In this document: piece after piece, positions 17,765 to 27,331 of the stretch
Layout: each line of letters opens with the position of its first letter
Position numbering within the stretch: the first letter of the stretch is position 1
Source: UBA5072 sp041737175
Lineage (GTDB): Bacteria; Bacteroidota; Bacteroidia; Bacteroidales; UBA10428
Direction: 5' to 3'
Assembly: GCA_041737175.1 (NCBI GenBank)
Contig: JBGSSF010000030.1
Coordinates: 62,001-126,000 of the forward strand
Length of the DNA: 64,000 bases
The notes under the pieces: generated by a model
Database searches by the model: none
Seen by the model: the letters and a program-made list of their open reading frames with translations, nothing else
What the model was told of the DNA's origin: nothing
Program-made: the position numbers and the translations under genes

Positions 17765-19195
17765 TTACCTTCTTCCACTGCTGGAGGACGAAGATCCTCC
17801 TGAAGAGCGGGAAGAACTGCCCGATGATGATGATGATGAACGGGAGCTGCTGCCTGAACTGTAGGAGCCTGAAGAACTGCTCGAACTTCTGTAGCTGGAG
17901 GAGCTGCTGCTGCCCGACCGGTTGTAACTGGATGAGCTGCTTGACCGCCCACTACTCGGCGTGCTGCTGGGCCGGCTGTAGCTGGGAGAACTGCTCGGCC
18001 TGCTGTAGCTGGGCGAGCTGCTGGTCGACCGGTTAGCCGGAGCGGATGACGGCCTGCTGTAGGTTGAGGACCTGTTTTCAGTGGTAACCGTTCGGTTGGT
18101 ATTGCCAGATCCTGAGTACGAAGGCCTGCTTTGTGTTGTCGATGAACTTGGCCTTGAATATACCGGACGTTCCTGCGGAGCTGCATACTGGCTGGAAGTC
18201 GATTTCTCAGTGCTGGTGCTGCCCGACCTGGTGGTTGTGGTATAAGGACGACGTACGGTGGTTCCGCTTCCGGTTGTTGTTTTCACCGTGCCGCTGCTTT
18301 GACGGGTAACCGTTCCAACGGTTCCGGAAGAGCTTGTTCTCCGCCCGTTAACGGTTCCTGTACTGGTGGCAACCCGACTGGCACCTGAAGTTGTAGAACT
18401 CATCCGGCGGCCATTTACCGTTGAAGCGACACCGCTGCCTGAAGAGGCAACCCGGTTGGCTTCAATGGAACGCCTTGGTCCGTAATATACCGGGCGATGA
18501 TCGTTGTAATATCCGTCATTGTGACCATAATAACCGTAACCTCCGTAGTAATACCTGTCATAGTATCCACCCCAGTAGTAAGGATTATATCCCCAGTAAG
18601 AACCGGGGTAGTACCAGGAGTAGGAATAAGGACTAAATCCGTAGCCGAAACCATAATTCCAGCGTGAATAGTAAGGCCATCCGTAGGAATAACCCCAGTT
18701 CGAGAAGGGGAAACCGAAAGACATGCTGAATGACCAGCCCGGTTCATACCAGAAAGGATCATAGTAATAGGAGTCATAATAGCCGGTGGAATAGAAAGGA
18801 TCGTAAAACCTTCTGATCCGGGCGGCATAATAATAATCATCCCTGTTGTAATAATTGTTGGTAATATAGGTATTACCATCTTTTTCATAGTATTCACTGT
18901 CCACGTACTCCGGATCTTCGGCGTATTCAAGTGTGTCACCGTCATACTCCTGATTCAGGGAACTTGTCTTCTTGTTTTCCAGGCTGTTGATGTATTTTTC
19001 ATAATCATCGGGTTCATAAGCTGGTTCCTGCTGGTTTACAACAGTTTCCTGTTTTTCAACAGCCGGGGCCTGTTTTTTATCCGATGGTCTGTAGTAGATA
19101 TCGTCGTATTCCGTGGAAGTCTTCTGGCCCATGGTGCCGGCAAAGGCAGAAAGCCCGAGAACCAGAACCAATACTATGCGCAAAGTTGTTTTCAT
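17765..19195 (-). CDS. Exported Tyr/Gly- and Ser/Arg-rich low-complexity protein
   Basis: No enzymatic family is recognised in this 476-aa protein. It has a signal peptide (to about residue 23), an acidic Tyr-rich segment (DDIYYRPSDKK, about 30-125), a middle part dominated by Tyr, Gly, Trp and Ser (about 130-240), and a C-terminal half made almost entirely of Ser, Thr, Arg, Pro and Tyr, ending in serine runs. Similar exported low-complexity proteins are common in Bacteroidales and are presumed to be intrinsically disordered surface or periplasmic proteins. The serine tract is encoded by mixed TCN and AGC codons, arguing for selection on protein composition rather than simple DNA slippage. 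Confidence 0.75.
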   Translation of the reverse strand: MKTTLRIVLVLVLGLSAFAGTMGQKTSTEYDDIYYRPSDKKQAPAVEKQETVVNQQEPAYEPDDYEKYINSLENKKTSSLNQEYDGDTLEYAEDPEYVDSEYYEKDGNTYITNNYYNRDDYYYAARIRRFYDPFYSTGYYDSYYYDPFWYEPGWSFSMSFGFPFSNWGYSYGWPYYSRWNYGFGYGFSPYSYSWYYPGSYWGYNPYYWGGYYDRYYYGGYGYYGHNDGYYNDHRPVYYGPRRSIEANRVASSGSGVASTVNGRRMSSTTSGASRVATSTGTVNGRRTSSSGTVGTVTRQSSGTVKTTTGSGTTVRRPYTTTTRSGSTSTEKSTSSQYAAPQERPVYSRPSSSTTQSRPSYSGSGNTNRTVTTENRSSTYSRPSSAPANRSTSSSPSYSRPSSSPSYSRPSSTPSSGRSSSSSSYNRSGSSSSSSYRSSSSSSGSYSSGSSSRSSSSSSGSSSRSSGGSSSSSSGRR

Positions 19196-19300
19196 GACCT
19201 GCCTCCGTTTAATTTGTGTGAATATATAATTTTATTTCTTTATTTTGCAGCCATTAATTTGCGAATTAATAAACACAAATACCATACCAAATTACAATTT

Positions 19301-20776
19301 ATGGCCAAAGAATTAACAAGCCGGAGTGAAAACTATTCGCAATGGTACAACGATCTGGTAATTAAGGCTGATCTGGCAGAAGCTTCGGCCGTAAGAGGAT
19401 GTATGGTAATCAAACCTTATGGTTATGCGATCTGGGAAAAAATCCAGGGGCAACTCGACAGGATGTTTAAGGAAACCGGACATGTAAATGCCTATTTTCC
19501 GCTTTTCATTCCCAAATCGTTTTTCAGCAAAGAAGCCGAGCACGTGGAAGGATTTGCCAAGGAATGCGCTGTTGTCACCCATTACAGGCTGCGGACTGAC
19601 GATCAGGGAAAAGGGCTTGTGGTGGATGAAACGGCAAAGCTGGAAGAAGAGCTTATTGTGCGGCCGACATCGGAAACCATCATCTGGAATACCTATAAAA
19701 ACTGGATACAGTCTTATCGTGATCTGCCCATACTGATTAATCAGTGGGCCAACGTGGTAAGGTGGGAAATGCGAACCCGGCTATTTTTGCGGACTACGGA
19801 ATTCCTGTGGCAGGAGGGTCACACTGCCCATGCCACCAAGGAGGAAGCGTTGGAGGAAACATTGAAGATGCTGCAGGTATATGCCACCTTCGTCGAGCAA
19901 TACATGGCCTTACCTGTTATAAAAGGCGTGAAAACCGAAAGTGAAAAATTCGCCGGCGCCATCGATACCTATACCATCGAAACGCTCATGCAGGATGGTA
20001 AAGCGCTTCAGGGTGGGACTTCCCATTTTCTGGGCCAGAATTTTGCCCGGGCCTTTGACGTGAAATTTCTGAATAAGGAAGGCCAGCTCGACCTGGTATG
20101 GGCTACCTCCTGGGGCGTGACCACCCGGTTGATCGGTGCATTGATCATGGCCCACTCCGACGACAACGGCCTGATACTGCCGCCAAAACTTGCCCCTATC
20201 CATGTGGTGATCATACCTATCCACAAAAGCGAAGAACAACTTGCCCTGATTTCAACAAAGGCTGAAGTCCTCAAAAAAGAACTTGAAAGCAAGGGCTTAT
20301 CGGTGAAATATGACGGCCGTGATACCCATAAACCAGGCTGGAAATTTGCCGAATATGAATTGAAAGGGGTACCGGTTCGCCTGGCCATCGGACCCCGTGA
20401 CCTGGAAAATAATACGGTGGAAGTGGCCCGGAGAGATACGCTGGAGAAAATGATCGTGCCGGCAGACACGGTCGGGACATACATTCCGGAGCTGCTCGAG
20501 AACATCCAGGAAAATATTTTCAAACGGGCTTCCGGGTTTCGTGAAAGCAACACGCACAGGGTAAATACATGGGATGAATTCAGGGAAGTGGCGGAGGTAA
20601 AGGGCGGCTTTGCCTATGCGCACTGGGACGGGACACCCGAGACCGAAGCAAAAATAAAGGAGGAGACCAAAGCAACCATACGTTGCATACCGCTGGACAA
20701 CGAACCTGAGGAGGGGAAATGCATTTACTCGGGGAAACCTTCGCGGCAGCGGGTTTTGTTTGCAGTTGCTTATTAA
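19301..20776 (+). CDS. proS: Prolyl-tRNA synthetase, archaeal/eukaryotic type
   Basis: A 491-aa class II synthetase charging tRNA-Pro. It is the short form without the bacterial editing insertion. Motif 2 is seen in WANVVRWEMRTRLFLRTTEF, followed by EGHTAH, the proline/ATP-site GGTSHFLGQNF and motif 3 around ATSWGVTTRLIGALI. The C-terminal zinc-like domain and final Tyr of this subtype are present (VLFAVAY). The ATG at 19301 was chosen because the conserved N-terminus MAKELTSRSENYSQWYNDL begins there; the frame is open further upstream only from a TTG. Confidence 0.97.
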   Translation: MAKELTSRSENYSQWYNDLVIKADLAEASAVRGCMVIKPYGYAIWEKIQGQLDRMFKETGHVNAYFPLFIPKSFFSKEAEHVEGFAKECAVVTHYRLRTDDQGKGLVVDETAKLEEELIVRPTSETIIWNTYKNWIQSYRDLPILINQWANVVRWEMRTRLFLRTTEFLWQEGHTAHATKEEALEETLKMLQVYATFVEQYMALPVIKGVKTESEKFAGAIDTYTIETLMQDGKALQGGTSHFLGQNFARAFDVKFLNKEGQLDLVWATSWGVTTRLIGALIMAHSDDNGLILPPKLAPIHVVIIPIHKSEEQLALISTKAEVLKKELESKGLSVKYDGRDTHKPGWKFAEYELKGVPVRLAIGPRDLENNTVEVARRDTLEKMIVPADTVGTYIPELLENIQENIFKRASGFRESNTHRVNTWDEFREVAEVKGGFAYAHWDGTPETEAKIKEETKATIRCIPLDNEPEEGKCIYSGKPSRQRVLFAVAY

Positions 20777-21342
20777 AATAGCAATTGCAAATCAAATACT
20801 TCTTATTGAGGCCTACTTTGCATTGTCGTATAGCCTTCAATTTCAAAACAAATAATTAAAGAAATGAATAAAAGCACCTTATTCATACGATCGTTTGGAT
20901 ATGAGTTCTTGATATTGATTTAGACTAATCTCTGATAATTTCATTCATCTGAATCCATCAGCCTTTTATCCTAGGTCATTTTTCAATAATCAGGGATATA
21001 AAAAGTTAACTTGATGTTTTCGGACAAGAATGAATATTATTGTGATTGCGAACAAACTTAACATTGAATTGCGTTTGACTTGTTGTTAGTAAAAATATTT
21101 TTTGGTATATGGGAATCTTTGAATAAAAATTTTACATTTGAGAAGTGATATAGTGTTAGGGGATTTTGTTGTTGGAGATAACTACTGGTGTTAGGATTTG
21201 TGAGAAATTGGTTTATTAATACTTCGAATGTCAAAGTATTAGAGCTTATAATGATTATTAGTTTGAAATTTGGCTAGTTGTTTAAGGGAATCCTTTTGCA
21301 AACATTTTACATTGCTATTAATAACCTAAAAACTAAAAAACC
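20777..21342. other. AT-rich intergenic stretch upstream of the T9SS cargo gene
   Basis: No credible gene is seen. A hairpin at 20864-20886 (ATGAATAA, 7-base loop, TTATTCAT) lies downstream of proS and may be its terminator, although it has no T-run. A TACATTTG element lies at 21133-21140 and a small hairpin (TAATACTT arms) near 21220-21245. Base composition is visibly richer in A/T than in proS or lptD and matches the following gene. Confidence 0.6.
21133..21140 (+). promoter_or_regulatory. Candidate -7 promoter element for the T9SS cargo gene
   Basis: TACATTTG fits TAnnTTTG exactly. It lies about 200 bases upstream of the start codon at 21343, leaving a long leader. A TTTG at 21101-21104 is further away than the usual -33 spacing, so the promoter call is weak. 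Confidence 0.25.
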
Positions 21343-23124
21343 ATGATTAAAAAAATGCACAATTTAAATCTTTCGTATGGTAAGTCGTATAATAAAAATC
21401 TTAACCATTGTTATAAATATCTAATTTTTAAAAATCTAAAATGGTTAGTATTTATTACAGTATTTTCAGTTTTTTTCACGCCAAACATAAATGCTCAATT
21501 ATTATGGAATACAAATCCAGTAAATTTAGGAGATAGATGCCGTGGAACAAATTATACTCTTCAATTTTCTGTTACAAATACTTCTCCAAATATGATTACA
21601 TTTTATGTGGATGATTTTACGTCCACATCTCAGACAATTTCGTCGATTACACCTATGTCAATGACTTTAGAAGCAGGTCATTCCGGAACATTTGAAGTTT
21701 ATGGTGTATTTTTTCCCGATGTACTTGGTCAAATTAATGATTATTTTAATGTGTCTTATCCACCCTATTCCTCCCAGAGTCCTCATATTTCTGCGTTTGT
21801 AATGAAAATTCCAACCGCACCTTTTAATCTATCTGCTAGTAATATAACCAGTGCTGGTTGTGATCTAAGTTGGTCTTGTGAAAATGCGGGTAAGATATAC
21901 TATGATATTGTTGTGGTAAATGGACAAGCTGTTGCTACAAATGTGGAAACTAAGTACAAAACGTTGACTAACTTGGCATCAGGCACAAACTATCCACTTA
22001 GAGTATTATCCCATAATTCTTGTGGTAGTGGTGGTTATAGTAACACTGTAAACGTTTTGACCAAGCCTGCAATGCCGACTAATTTCAAAGCTACTAATAT
22101 CACCTATACAGGATGTACACTCTCATGGAATGCATGCACGGGAACTGTTACGGGTTATAGAATTTACGATGATAATAACAATTTGCTTTATACAACTACA
22201 TCCAATAGTTTAATAACAAGTATGTGTACAGGTTCCACATTAAAATACAAAGTTTGTGCTTATAATAACTCTGGAGAATCAAATAAAACAACAGCAATTA
22301 CTGTAACTACTTTATCTCCTACGATTTCCGGACAATTCGTATTATGCAGTTCTAGTTTGCCTTACACTGTAAACAATCTGCCGACTGGCTATACGGTGTC
22401 TTGGAACAAGAGTTCAAATTTAATAATGCTATCGGCATCAGGTAACACGGCTTTTTTCAAAGGAAATGGTACTAATGGCTCGGGTTGGATTCAAGCAACT
22501 CTTACTTCGGGCTCATGCTCTAAAGTACTTAACTTAAATATTTGGACAGGCATTTTTGTAAATCCGACTATTTCAGGACAGTCTGCAGTGTGCCCAAGTT
22601 CACTTTATACCTATACCGCTAATGTACCAGGAGGTCACTCCTCGTCCTATTCATATGCTTGGACATATCCGTCTAATTGGTATAATAATGGCATAAATCA
22701 GAATATGATTATTCTTCAAACCCCTTCAAGTCCGCAATATGGACCTATTCGAGTATCCGTTACCAATGCCTGTGGTGCTTCAGGATATTCTGGAATTACT
22801 GCTTATCCTGGATATAATTGTGGTGGTTATTTTACGATTTATCCTAACCCTGCTGAAGATGTTGTCAATATTGAGATTAATGAAGACTCACCATTAAATG
22901 CGTTAAATGATTCCACAACGAATATTGAAGGAAAAAATATAGGTAAACTCAGCTCTTATTCAGTTCGAGTATTCAATAATCAAGGTATTTTGATGAAAAC
23001 TCAATCTAGAACTGGGCTTAACTTCTCAATTACAATTGATAATCTAGAGGAAGGTCTTTATATCATTGAAATTAGTGATAGGATTGCGGCTTATCGACAG
23101 CAGCTGATGATAAAGAGGAATTAA
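21343..23124 (+). CDS. Secreted T9SS cargo protein with fibronectin type III and PKD-like domains
   Basis: A 593-aa secreted protein. After a signal peptide (long basic lead, hydrophobic core, NAQ end near residue 52) come an ASH-like beta domain (about 52-155), two fibronectin type III-like repeats with a shared Cys (SAGCDLSW and YTGCTLSW), two PKD-like repeats opening PTISGQ, and a C-terminal domain of about 90 residues beginning YPNPAEDVVNIEI and ending QQLMIKRN. The last is the type A sorting signal of the type IX secretion system, so the protein is probably exported to the cell surface. No catalytic domain is visible; adhesion is a reasonable guess. Codon use is strongly A/T-biased compared with both neighbours, suggesting separate acquisition. 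Confidence 0.85.
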   Translation: MIKKMHNLNLSYGKSYNKNLNHCYKYLIFKNLKWLVFITVFSVFFTPNINAQLLWNTNPVNLGDRCRGTNYTLQFSVTNTSPNMITFYVDDFTSTSQTISSITPMSMTLEAGHSGTFEVYGVFFPDVLGQINDYFNVSYPPYSSQSPHISAFVMKIPTAPFNLSASNITSAGCDLSWSCENAGKIYYDIVVVNGQAVATNVETKYKTLTNLASGTNYPLRVLSHNSCGSGGYSNTVNVLTKPAMPTNFKATNITYTGCTLSWNACTGTVTGYRIYDDNNNLLYTTTSNSLITSMCTGSTLKYKVCAYNNSGESNKTTAITVTTLSPTISGQFVLCSSSLPYTVNNLPTGYTVSWNKSSNLIMLSASGNTAFFKGNGTNGSGWIQATLTSGSCSKVLNLNIWTGIFVNPTISGQSAVCPSSLYTYTANVPGGHSSSYSYAWTYPSNWYNNGINQNMIILQTPSSPQYGPIRVSVTNACGASGYSGITAYPGYNCGGYFTIYPNPAEDVVNIEINEDSPLNALNDSTTNIEGKNIGKLSSYSVRVFNNQGILMKTQSRTGLNFSITIDNLEEGLYIIEISDRIAAYRQQLMIKRN

Positions 23125-23150
23125 TAAAATTTAGGTTTTTAATTTTAACA

Positions 23151-23175
23151 GCCGGACACATCTGTCCGACTTTTT
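23151..23175 (+). terminator. Rho-independent terminator after the T9SS cargo gene
   Basis: A perfect 6-bp stem CGGACA (23153-23158), 4-base loop CATC, TGTCCG (23163-23168), then AC and five T. It begins 27 bases after the stop codon at 23124. Confidence 0.8.
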
Positions 23176-23309
23176 GTTGGTTTTTATCTATGTAGAATTT
23201 CTCCTTTTCACTCAGATAGACATTTTTTTACATAATTTGTTAATTTTAAAAAATGCTTTTATTGAAATACAAAATAAGAAATTCAAATAATATTTAGATA
23301 ATGGATGTC

Positions 23310-26006
23310 CTAAAAATAATCCTGCCAAGCCTTACGCTTATTGTACTTCACATCCCTGAGAATTGCCGATTTGGCGTTGATTGAGAACGAATAGCTTTTT
23401 CTCTCGCCGAAAGGTACTACACTGAATCGCATTTCCCAGCAGTGCAAGTCCCGGTGAATGCTGACATTGGTGGTGGAGAAGTCTCTTGAAACGAAATCAT
23501 AACCGGTATTCACCCCGATTTTCCATTTGGGTGTAAGGCTGATGTCGCCGCTGAGCCTGATGGTATGATCGAATGAGGCCGTTTTGGTTTCTTTGGAATA
23601 GTCCCACGCGTAATCCACATTCAGGGACCAGGGTATGTCAAAATCCACGTATTCGCCATAATAGCCCGTGGATTCATCGAGAAGGTCAAGTGTGGGATTC
23701 GATTCATCGGTATATTCGTCAGGAGGGGCGCTTGGTGCAGCCGTTTTGGACTTGTCACCGGCATCCGACTGCAAATTGAAACCCACCTTGAAATAAGCAT
23801 GGGTTGTTCTGAAAAGCTTGCCATTTTCCCGGATCAGGTACTTGTCAATCCTTTGCGTTCGGGAAGAATCCAATGCGTAAGGATTAAACGTGGCGCCAAA
23901 TGTCACATTGACTTTCTTGGCAAAAAGCTTGGTGGATCCGGTCATGTTCAGCGTTGACCACTTGTAACTTTTGGCAAACGGACTGTAAGATGTTGAAAAG
24001 TTCAGGTTATCCAGGATGCTGACCTTTTTGAGCTCGCCGGTGGTGTCATTTTTGGCGCGAACCTTCATTTCGAGGTTGTTGTTCAGACTGAGCGACAAGG
24101 AACCGCTCCGGCCGTTTACAGTGGGTGTCCCGTAAATCTGACCCTTGTATACAGAATACTCCTCAAATCCGGCACGTTGCGTTATTGATCCGGCACTGGT
24201 CGCATTCCGGTAATAATCCGGCATCAGGCCCGACATGTCGGGTGTGAAGCTGAAGGAAGCGCTGGGTGTCATAACATGTCTGACTACTGCAATATAGGAG
24301 TCGGGATTTTTTAACTCAAACATGCCATAGATCTTGGGACTTGCCGATAACCCCAGGGAAGCTGAAAAAGCATGGGCATAGGTAAACTTGTTGATCGTAT
24401 CGGTCTCAAACTTGTTGATAAATACGGAAGTATCGGATGAAACCGGCTTTTTCTCGATATACTTGGAGTAAAGCACGCCACTGTAATTTACCGAAGGAGA
24501 TATGTTGATCAATTTGAACAGTTTGATATTGGCCAAAGAAATGGGTATCGAATGGGAAAACCCGTTTTGCATCTTATCCAGGGTTTTCTTTTTGAAAAAA
24601 GCCGTATCCGGCGCAGTGATCCTGTTTTCGAGCTTGGCGGCGTAGCTCACCTGGATGTTCTCGAACCAGTTGTATTTTCCATCAGCATTGGTTTTGCTCC
24701 TGAAAGGATAGATCCTGCTCATGTTAAAGGCCATGCTGGGGAGCGTCATGTTCATGGTGTGGGTTTTGCTGTTTTGGGAATGTTGCAGGTTGGCGGTGAG
24801 GTTAAAAGGGCTTCCCTGCCATGATTTCCTGTAGGAGATGCTTGAGGTTTTGGTGTTGGTCAGATATTCATTGATGTCATAACTCTGGTTCTTTTCAAAG
24901 GATGTTGTGGAAAAGTTGACACTGGCCGAAAACTGCCGGGAGGGATTGGCCTTAGCATCCTGCGAGTGACTCCAGGTAATCCTGAAGTCCTTTGACCTGG
25001 AGAAAGTAGGATCATCATTCACCCGGTTGTTGACAAACTCCGCATTGAACCGGCCGCTGTACCTGTACCTGACCTTGTAAACCGATGAAGCGGTCAATCC
25101 CCAGGTACCCCGAGAATAAATGGATCCCAGGAGGGTGAAGTCAATATGATCATTCAGGGCAAAGTACCATCCTCCGCTGCGGAGGTAAAATCCGCGCGCT
25201 TTTTCTTCTCCATAGGTTGGAATGAGCAGTCCCGACGACCGGGTAGTTGTATTGGGGAAAAAACCAAAGGGCAGGGCCAGGGGCAAAGGTATATCTTCCA
25301 ATACCATGTAAGCCGGTCCGCTTACGATTTTGTCATTGGGAATCGCTATGGCTTTTGTCAGCCGGATATAAAAATGCGGATGCGGGGCATCGCAGGTGGT
25401 GTATTTTCCTTTGTTGATATGGATTTCCCCATCTGCAAGCCGTTTGGTACGTGTGGCATGCAGGTACCCTTCACCCTCCCTGGTGATGATCTGTTTAATG
25501 ATGCCTTTACGGGTCTCAAAGTTATAACGCAGGGTATCCGAGCTGATTTCCTCGTCTCCCTGGGTAAATATGGGTTTGCCTGCGATGTGTCCTGCTGAGT
25601 CGACCATTCCGCCGGCTGTGACGGTATTCGAACTCATATCGAATTCGATATAGTCTGATTTCAGGCTGATATTCTGGTAATCAACGGCTGCTTCCTTGTA
25701 AAGGTAGGTTTTCTGAGGTCCCACCATAATGATGAAGGAATCTGCAGAAGCATACTTTACAGGGGCTTCCAGTGCATTCTTCTTTTTATCCTTTCCACCG
25801 TTGATCAAAGTATCTATCCGGATGCTGTCAACAGTCTGATATACAGAATCGGCGGACGGGGTGATACCTGGCGGCCCTGTCTGCTGTGGTTCCTGTGCGA
25901 TAGCAACCGTTACAGGCATACATAGGAGAGGGAAAAACAGCAGGAGTCTGGTCAATATCCGGAAAAAAGTTGTAATACTTATATTTTGGCAACAGTTTAA
26001 TAACAT
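23310..26006 (-). CDS. lptD: LPS-assembly outer-membrane protein LptD (Bacteroidota type)
   Basis: An 898-aa outer-membrane barrel. The N-terminal periplasmic part has the OstA-type beta-jellyroll pattern (about 70-200: YLYKEAAVDYQNISLKSDYIEFD, TQGDEEISSDTLRYNFETRKG), followed by KYTTCDAPHPHFYIR and a long barrel with LPLPFGFFPN-like and SSGLLIPTYGEE segments. It completes transport of lipopolysaccharide to the cell surface. The ATG at 26006 (MLLNCCQN) is chosen because it sits just before the hydrophobic signal; upstream the frame continues only to a TTG at 26075. It is divergent from the amidase gene. The barrel sequence differs from proteobacterial LptD, but the order of parts agrees. Confidence 0.88.
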   Translation of the reverse strand: MLLNCCQNISITTFFRILTRLLLFFPLLCMPVTVAIAQEPQQTGPPGITPSADSVYQTVDSIRIDTLINGGKDKKKNALEAPVKYASADSFIIMVGPQKTYLYKEAAVDYQNISLKSDYIEFDMSSNTVTAGGMVDSAGHIAGKPIFTQGDEEISSDTLRYNFETRKGIIKQIITREGEGYLHATRTKRLADGEIHINKGKYTTCDAPHPHFYIRLTKAIAIPNDKIVSGPAYMVLEDIPLPLALPFGFFPNTTTRSSGLLIPTYGEEKARGFYLRSGGWYFALNDHIDFTLLGSIYSRGTWGLTASSVYKVRYRYSGRFNAEFVNNRVNDDPTFSRSKDFRITWSHSQDAKANPSRQFSASVNFSTTSFEKNQSYDINEYLTNTKTSSISYRKSWQGSPFNLTANLQHSQNSKTHTMNMTLPSMAFNMSRIYPFRSKTNADGKYNWFENIQVSYAAKLENRITAPDTAFFKKKTLDKMQNGFSHSIPISLANIKLFKLINISPSVNYSGVLYSKYIEKKPVSSDTSVFINKFETDTINKFTYAHAFSASLGLSASPKIYGMFELKNPDSYIAVVRHVMTPSASFSFTPDMSGLMPDYYRNATSAGSITQRAGFEEYSVYKGQIYGTPTVNGRSGSLSLSLNNNLEMKVRAKNDTTGELKKVSILDNLNFSTSYSPFAKSYKWSTLNMTGSTKLFAKKVNVTFGATFNPYALDSSRTQRIDKYLIRENGKLFRTTHAYFKVGFNLQSDAGDKSKTAAPSAPPDEYTDESNPTLDLLDESTGYYGEYVDFDIPWSLNVDYAWDYSKETKTASFDHTIRLSGDISLTPKWKIGVNTGYDFVSRDFSTTNVSIHRDLHCWEMRFSVVPFGERKSYSFSINAKSAILRDVKYNKRKAWQDYF

Positions 26007-26059
26007 ATAATTGTTAATTCCCGGAGAATAGCAGCCTATAGAAATCAAAACAGAAATGC

Positions 26060-26067
26060 TATTTTTG
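26060..26067 (+). promoter_or_regulatory. Candidate -7 promoter element for the amidase gene
   Basis: TATTTTTG matches TAnnTTTG exactly and ends 52 bases before the amidase start at 26120. It lies in the divergent lptD-amidase region; no -33 TTTG was found at the usual spacing. Confidence 0.35.
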
Positions 26068-26119
26068 CAAATCAATATATTGGTTACAGGCTGTAAAGCT
26101 AATAAAATAACGAGTTGAA

Positions 26120-27328
26120 ATGAACAAAAAATATATAAGGCCTTTCCTGGCCCTCATTTTTAACATTATTTATGCCGGTTTGCTGATCACCTGCCCGGTT
26201 TATTCCCAGGAAACCGAGAGTGAGTATAAAATCAAAACCGTGATCATTGACGCAGGTCACGGTGGAAAGGATCCGGGATCGCTGGGTAAACAGACTACCG
26301 AAAAAGAAATTGTTCTGGCCATAGCCCTGAAAACGGGAAAGTATATTGAAGAAAACATTCCCGGGGTAAAAGTGATTTACACCCGTAAAACGGATACTTT
26401 TGTCGAATTGCATAAACGTGCTGCAATCGCCAATTCCAACAAGGCTGATCTGTTTATTTCGATTCATGCCAACGGAAATGAGAATGATCTCGTCACAGGC
26501 ACGGAATCACTGGTATTGGGACTTCACAGGGCCAATGAAAACTTTGAAGTGGCCAAAAAGGAAAACTCGGTAATCCTGCTCGAAGAAGATTACAATACGA
26601 AATACGAAGGATTTGACCCGAATTCACCGGAATCCTACATCATATTCTCCCTGATGCAGAACCTGTATTTTGAGCAGAGTATCAATTTTGCAGGCCTTGT
26701 GCAGGAACAGTTCAGGGACAGGGTTCAGCGCAAGGACCGGGGCGTAAAACAACAGGGCTTGCTGGTTTTGGCGCGTACCGCCATGCCGGGAATCCTGGTG
26801 GAAACTGGTTTCATTACCAATCCCGAGGAAGAAAAATACCTGATGTCGGAGCAGGGACAGGATTATATTGCATCAGCGATTTTCAGGGCTTTCAAAAGCT
26901 ACAAAAACCTGATTGAAACAAAAACCTCGTTTGCCATAGCTTCCAGACTGGATGATGCGCCTTCCGAAACTGATCTTATGGCGGATAAGCCGGGTGTCAG
27001 GGCGGATTCACAATTGCTGAATGCTGAAAAAGTTCAGGCTCCCCCGGTGCCGCCGGTAGAATACAAGATCCAGATCACCGTTTCCTCCAGACCCATAAAA
27101 TCCGACTCACCTCTTTTTAAGGGTCTTACCGGGATCTCCGAATACCATATTGATAATAAATACAAGTATGCGGTTGGCAACAGCAGGACATTCCAGGATG
27201 CCCTTGCCTTCAGCAAACAAGTGAAGGAGAAATTCCCCGACGCCTTTATCATTGCCGTGAAGGAAAATAAAATAATACCCCTTGATCAGGCCCTGAAAGA
27301 ATCACAACCATTCAATCCAAAAAATTAA
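26120..27328 (+). CDS. N-acetylmuramoyl-L-alanine amidase (Amidase_3) with C-terminal SPOR-like domain
   Basis: A 402-aa zinc amidase that cuts the bond between MurNAc and the stem peptide during cell separation or wall turnover. The Amidase_3 domain (about 36-265) shows IIDAGHGGKDPGS with the first zinc His, EKEIVLAIALKTG with the metal Glu, LFISIHANG with the second His and ILVETGFITNPEE with the catalytic Glu. A signal peptide precedes it. The last 90 residues (VEYKIQITVSSRPI, DAFIIAV) look like a SPOR-type peptidoglycan-binding domain, fitting septal targeting. The mlaD-like gene starts 3 bases downstream, suggesting an operon. Confidence 0.93.
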   Translation: MNKKYIRPFLALIFNIIYAGLLITCPVYSQETESEYKIKTVIIDAGHGGKDPGSLGKQTTEKEIVLAIALKTGKYIEENIPGVKVIYTRKTDTFVELHKRAAIANSNKADLFISIHANGNENDLVTGTESLVLGLHRANENFEVAKKENSVILLEEDYNTKYEGFDPNSPESYIIFSLMQNLYFEQSINFAGLVQEQFRDRVQRKDRGVKQQGLLVLARTAMPGILVETGFITNPEEEKYLMSEQGQDYIASAIFRAFKSYKNLIETKTSFAIASRLDDAPSETDLMADKPGVRADSQLLNAEKVQAPPVPPVEYKIQITVSSRPIKSDSPLFKGLTGISEYHIDNKYKYAVGNSRTFQDALAFSKQVKEKFPDAFIIAVKENKIIPLDQALKESQPFNPKN

Positions 27329-27331
27329 GCC

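Noticed and set aside
17761..18186. Ala/Arg/Pro-rich frame in the Ser-rich gene
   Set aside because: An alternative frame of a low-complexity tract; no signal or start context.
23310..26075. Start of lptD at 26075
   Set aside because: It would be a TTG inside the opposite promoter region; the ATG at 26006 directly precedes the signal peptide.
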